Shown here: positions 15,032-17,279 of the stretch, one piece after another | How positions within the stretch are numbered: the stretch's first letter is position 1 | Layout: each line of letters opens with the position of its first letter | Source: an uncultured Collinsella sp. | GTDB lineage: Bacteria; Actinomycetota; Coriobacteriia; Coriobacteriales; Coriobacteriaceae | Assembly (NCBI GenBank): GCA_959602875.1 | Contig: CAUGVQ010000038.1 | Span: forward strand, 1-17,279 | Direction of reading: 5' to 3' | Length of the DNA: 17,279 bases | Program-made: the position numbers and the translations under genes | The notes under the pieces: model-generated | The model's input: the letters and a program-made list of their open reading frames with translations, nothing else | The model's database searches: none | What the model was told of the DNA's origin: nothing

Positions 15032-15214
15032 ATTGTGTACGGTGAAGCTGCTTACATTGTGTATGCCGAAACGTTGCGTACGGTAAAACTGTTTATCATG
15101 TTTGGTTGAGTTGGCTGAAAGCTATTATCGCCGCAGGTAGTCAGCTTGCCGAGATTTGCAGTATCGAAAACGCACCCAGTTTCGGTGTACACAATTTGTT
15201 TCACCGTACGCAAT
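15032..15214. repeat. MITE-like element with five copies of a 17-bp motif
   Basis: This 183-base, visibly AT-richer island lies between the acetyltransferase and recJ. Three 17-bp units run forward at the left end: ATTGTGTACGGTGAAGC (15032-15048), ATTGTGTATGCCGAAAC (15056-15072) and GTTGCGTACGGTAAAAC (15073-15089). Two run in reverse at the right end: complement of 15198-15214, ATTGCGTACGGTGAAAC, and complement of 15179-15195, ATTGTGTACACCGAAAC. The ends therefore form imperfect inverted repeats of about 40 bases. No coding potential is convincing. No clear target-site duplication is seen. It could be a non-autonomous mobile element or a cluster of protein-binding sites. Confidence 0.7.
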
Positions 15215-15377
15215 CTGCCCGTTAGCGCAGCGCGCGGGGCAGCCGCAGCACGGCACATGGCAACGCCGCGCGGGGGCGGCCGTGCATCGCCAGCCGGCCG
15301 TGCATCGTCGGGCGGCTGCACCGCGCCAGCCGGCTACAGCGCACAGCGTGTCGGCCGGGTCTTGTCCGCTCGATATG
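15215..15377. other. GC-rich non-coding stretch with 18-bp direct repeats
   Basis: No gene is supported here. CGGCCGTGCATCG occurs twice with an 18-base period (15277-15289 and 15295-15307). A related CCAGCCGGC block recurs near 15290 and 15326. The stretch ends at the recJ -10 element. Confidence 0.5.
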
Positions 15378-15383
15378 TATAAT
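15378..15383 (+). promoter_or_regulatory. recJ: Candidate recJ promoter -10 element
   Basis: A perfect TATAAT sits 56 bases before the recJ ATG. It would start transcription near 15390. No -35 is found at 16-18 bases (that position reads CCGGGT). TTGTCC at 15362-15367 is only 10 bases away. TG directly precedes the hexamer but without the usual one-base gap. Confidence 0.55.
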
Positions 15384-15438
15384 GGAGACGTTCAACAGCT
15401 CGGCCCGCCGCAGCGGGCCATACAACAAGGACGTCTCC
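15384..15438 (+). promoter_or_regulatory. Nested inverted repeats in the recJ leader
   Basis: The outer arms GGAGACGT (15384-15391) and ACGTCTCC (15431-15438) are perfect 8-bp complements. The inner arms GGCCCGC (15402-15408) and GCGGGCC (15413-15419) form a 7-bp hairpin with a CGCA loop. The right outer arm ends one base before the recJ ATG, next to the AAGG ribosome site (15427-15430). If transcription starts near 15390, most of the left outer arm is not in the RNA, so the outer pair may act in DNA while the inner hairpin is in the leader. Confidence 0.5.
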
Positions 15439-15439
15439 T

Positions 15440-17279
15440 ATGGCATCGCTTAAAACGAGCCACCGCTGGGCGGTAGCTCCCCAAAACCCTCAACTTGCCC
15501 AAGAACTCGCCGCTGGTCTCGGCATCGCGCCGCTCGTTGCGCGCATCATGGTCGCGCATGGCATCTCCTCGATGGTGGAGGGGCGGCTGTTCCTCACCCC
15601 CTCGCTTGAGCGCGATTGGGCGGATCCGCTCATCATTCCCGGTATGTACGAGGCCGCTGCGCGCGTGGAGCGCGCCCTTGACGCGGGCGAATCCATCGCG
15701 GTCTTTGGCGACTTCGACGTCGACGGCATCACGTCCACGTGCCTGCTCACCGAGGCCCTCCGTGCCCTTGGCGCGCATGTGACGCCGTTCATCCCGCACC
15801 GTTTCGACGAGGGCTACGGCCTCTCGCAGGCAGCGCTCGACCGCGTGATCGATACCTGCGCGCCCAGCCTCATCATCACGGTCGACAACGGCATCGCGGC
15901 GCGCGACGAGGTGGCCTACCTCGCCGAGCGTGGCATCGACCTCGTGGTGACCGACCATCACGAGCCGTCCGACATGGTGCCCCAGGGCGTGCCCGTGACC
16001 GACCCCAAGCTCGCCTCCGAGGGCCCCTCGCGCGAGCTCGCCGGTGCGGGTGTGGCGCTCAAGCTCGTCCACGTGCTGGGCGAGCGCCGCGGGATGCCCG
16101 ACCTCTGGCGCGGTCTTACCGAGGTGGCGGCGCTCGGCACGGTGTCGGACATGATGCCGCTCACGCCCGAGAACCGCGCGCTCGTGGCAGACGGCATCGC
16201 CCACATGCGCGCCACCGCGCGCCCCGGTTTCATCGCACTCGCGGCGCTCGCTAGGGCGGACCTTGCCACCATCACGGCAGACGGCCTGTCGTTCTCGCTC
16301 ATCCCCCGCCTCAACGCCGCCGGGCGCATGGCGGACCCCGCGCTCGCGCTCAACCTGCTGCTCGAGCGCGACCCGGTGGAGGCGGGCCGCCTTGCGGCGG
16401 AGCTCGAGGCCGTCAACCAGGAGCGGCGCGACATCGAGGCGGCGCTTACCGAGGACGCGCTCGCCAAGGTGGAGGAGACCTACCGCGGCGGCCGCGTTGT
16501 GGTCGTGGGCGGCGAGGGCTGGCACGAGGGCGTGAAGGGCATCGTGGCGAGCCGCATCGTGAACCATTACCACGTGCCGGCGCTGCTCTTTTCTATCGAG
16601 GGCGACCAGGCGCGCGGCTCGGGCCGCTCGGTGGGCTCGGTCAACCTCTTTGAGGCGGTCGAGCGCTGCAGCGACCTTCTGACGCGCTTTGGCGGACACG
16701 CGGGCGCAGTGGGCGTGACCTTGCCCGCCAAGAACCTGCCGGCCCTCCGCGAGCGCTTGGACGAGGTTTTGGCCGAGCTTCCCGCCGAGGCGTTTGAGGA
16801 CACCTCCGAGGTCGCCGCGACGGTCGACCTCAGCGAGCTCACGATCGAGACGATTGAGGAGATCGGTCGGCTCGAGCCTTTTGGCCAGGGCAACCGCGTG
16901 CCGCTTCTCGCGGCCACGGGCGTTACCATGGCGGACCGTTCCTGCGTTGGCCGCACGGGCGACCATATCCGCTTCACCGCGACCGACGGCATCTCGAGCG
17001 TGGCCGCGATCATGTTCCGTGCGCCCGACGTGGACGCGCTCGTTGCCTGCGACAGCGCAGTCGACATCGTCTTTGAGGCGGTAGCCGAGCACTGGCAGGG
17101 CCGCGTCAAACCCAAGCTCATGGTGAAGGACATCCTGCGCCACGACGCCGCGGGCGCCACGGGTGCCGCGGCGGGCGCCGACGACGCCGATGCAGCCCTG
17201 GACGCGCCGCTGCCTCCGCAGTGCGCCGCGACGACAGACGCGGCCGAGGGTACGCCCGCCGCACCGCACGGCTTCGCCG
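15440..17279 (+). CDS. recJ: Single-stranded-DNA-specific exonuclease RecJ, partial
   Basis: RecJ is a 5'-3' single-strand exonuclease of the DHH phosphoesterase family used in recombination and mismatch or base-excision repair. It starts at ATG 15440 with AAGG nine bases upstream. The gene runs off the right edge after 613 codons. Motif I VFGDFDVDG is at 88-96 (metal-binding Asp91, Asp93, Asp95). The DHH motif TDHHEP is at 171-176, LNAAGRMADP follows, and the DHHA1 motif FGGHAG is at 417-422. After these comes an OB-type domain (IGRLEPFGQGNRVPLL and onward). The last visible residues are Ala/Asp/Pro-rich, past the OB domain, so a C-terminal extension beyond the classic core is likely. It stands alone behind its own promoter. 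Confidence 0.96.
   Translation, partial: MASLKTSHRWAVAPQNPQLAQELAAGLGIAPLVARIMVAHGISSMVEGRLFLTPSLERDWADPLIIPGMYEAAARVERALDAGESIAVFGDFDVDGITSTCLLTEALRALGAHVTPFIPHRFDEGYGLSQAALDRVIDTCAPSLIITVDNGIAARDEVAYLAERGIDLVVTDHHEPSDMVPQGVPVTDPKLASEGPSRELAGAGVALKLVHVLGERRGMPDLWRGLTEVAALGTVSDMMPLTPENRALVADGIAHMRATARPGFIALAALARADLATITADGLSFSLIPRLNAAGRMADPALALNLLLERDPVEAGRLAAELEAVNQERRDIEAALTEDALAKVEETYRGGRVVVVGGEGWHEGVKGIVASRIVNHYHVPALLFSIEGDQARGSGRSVGSVNLFEAVERCSDLLTRFGGHAGAVGVTLPAKNLPALRERLDEVLAELPAEAFEDTSEVAATVDLSELTIETIEEIGRLEPFGQGNRVPLLAATGVTMADRSCVGRTGDHIRFTATDGISSVAAIMFRAPDVDALVACDSAVDIVFEAVAEHWQGRVKPKLMVKDILRHDAAGATGAAAGADDADAALDAPLPPQCAATTDAAEGTPAAPHGFA

Noticed and set aside
15032..15214. CRISPR array
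   Set aside because: The five repeats are short, degenerate, irregularly spaced (two are adjacent) and occur in both orientations, and no cas genes are visible.
15052..15321. Small minus-strand frame (89 codons) across the 17-bp motif element
   Set aside because: Its sequence is made largely of the repeat motifs and GC-rich repeats, with no ribosome site or family features.
15392..17269. 625-codon minus-strand frame opposite recJ
   Set aside because: The plus strand carries all RecJ motifs. The minus product is low-information, rich in Arg, His and Ala.

Overview
This is a high-GC bacterial chromosome segment with strong third-position G/C bias, which explains the many long open frames opposite real genes. 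The gene content and protein style suggest an actinobacterium of the class Coriobacteriia, with Collinsella or a close relative as my best guess. That placement is inference from pattern, not from a search. The clues are a clostridial-type single-chain PurL, a complete D-alanylation (dlt) operon, a LIV-type ABC transporter and a DHH-family RecJ.

Layout. (1) Positions 1-1105, minus strand: the 5' part of purL (purine synthesis), running off the left edge. (2) 1106-1540: a divergent intergenic region holding the purL promoter and one copy of an approximately 80-bp palindromic repeat. (3) 1541-6029, plus strand: a tight dlt operon in the order dltA-dltB-dltC-dltX-dltD. It includes a 51-codon dltX that starts at GTG and overlaps the dltC stop. 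(4) 6030-6203: a second, inverted copy of the same repeat, 75 of 75 bases identical in the core, lying between convergent dltD and hom. (5) 6204-7553, minus strand: hom (homoserine dehydrogenase). (6) 7554-7925: a divergent regulatory region. (7) 7926-12815, plus strand: a branched-chain amino-acid ABC transporter (livJ, livH, livM, livG, livF), with an internal hairpin terminator after livJ and another after livF. (8) 12939-15031: cutC followed by a two-domain GNAT acetyltransferase. (9) 15032-15439: a non-coding region with a 183-bp AT-richer element carrying five copies of a 17-bp motif as inverted ends, then GC-rich direct repeats and the recJ promoter. (10) 15440-17279: recJ, running off the right edge.

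How the genes work together. DltA charges the carrier DltC with D-alanine. DltB (MBOAT), DltX (acyl-tyrosine microprotein) and DltD (SGNH-like transferase) then carry D-alanine across the membrane onto a teichoic-acid-type polymer, lowering the negative charge of the envelope. The liv system imports branched-chain amino acids, and divergent hom commits aspartate semialdehyde towards threonine, methionine and isoleucine. The remaining genes serve purine synthesis, a CutC-family protein of uncertain role, acetylation and DNA repair.

The most notable items are the small dltX placed between dltC and dltD, the identical inverted repeats bracketing the whole dlt operon, and the element with 17-bp motifs between the GNAT gene and recJ.
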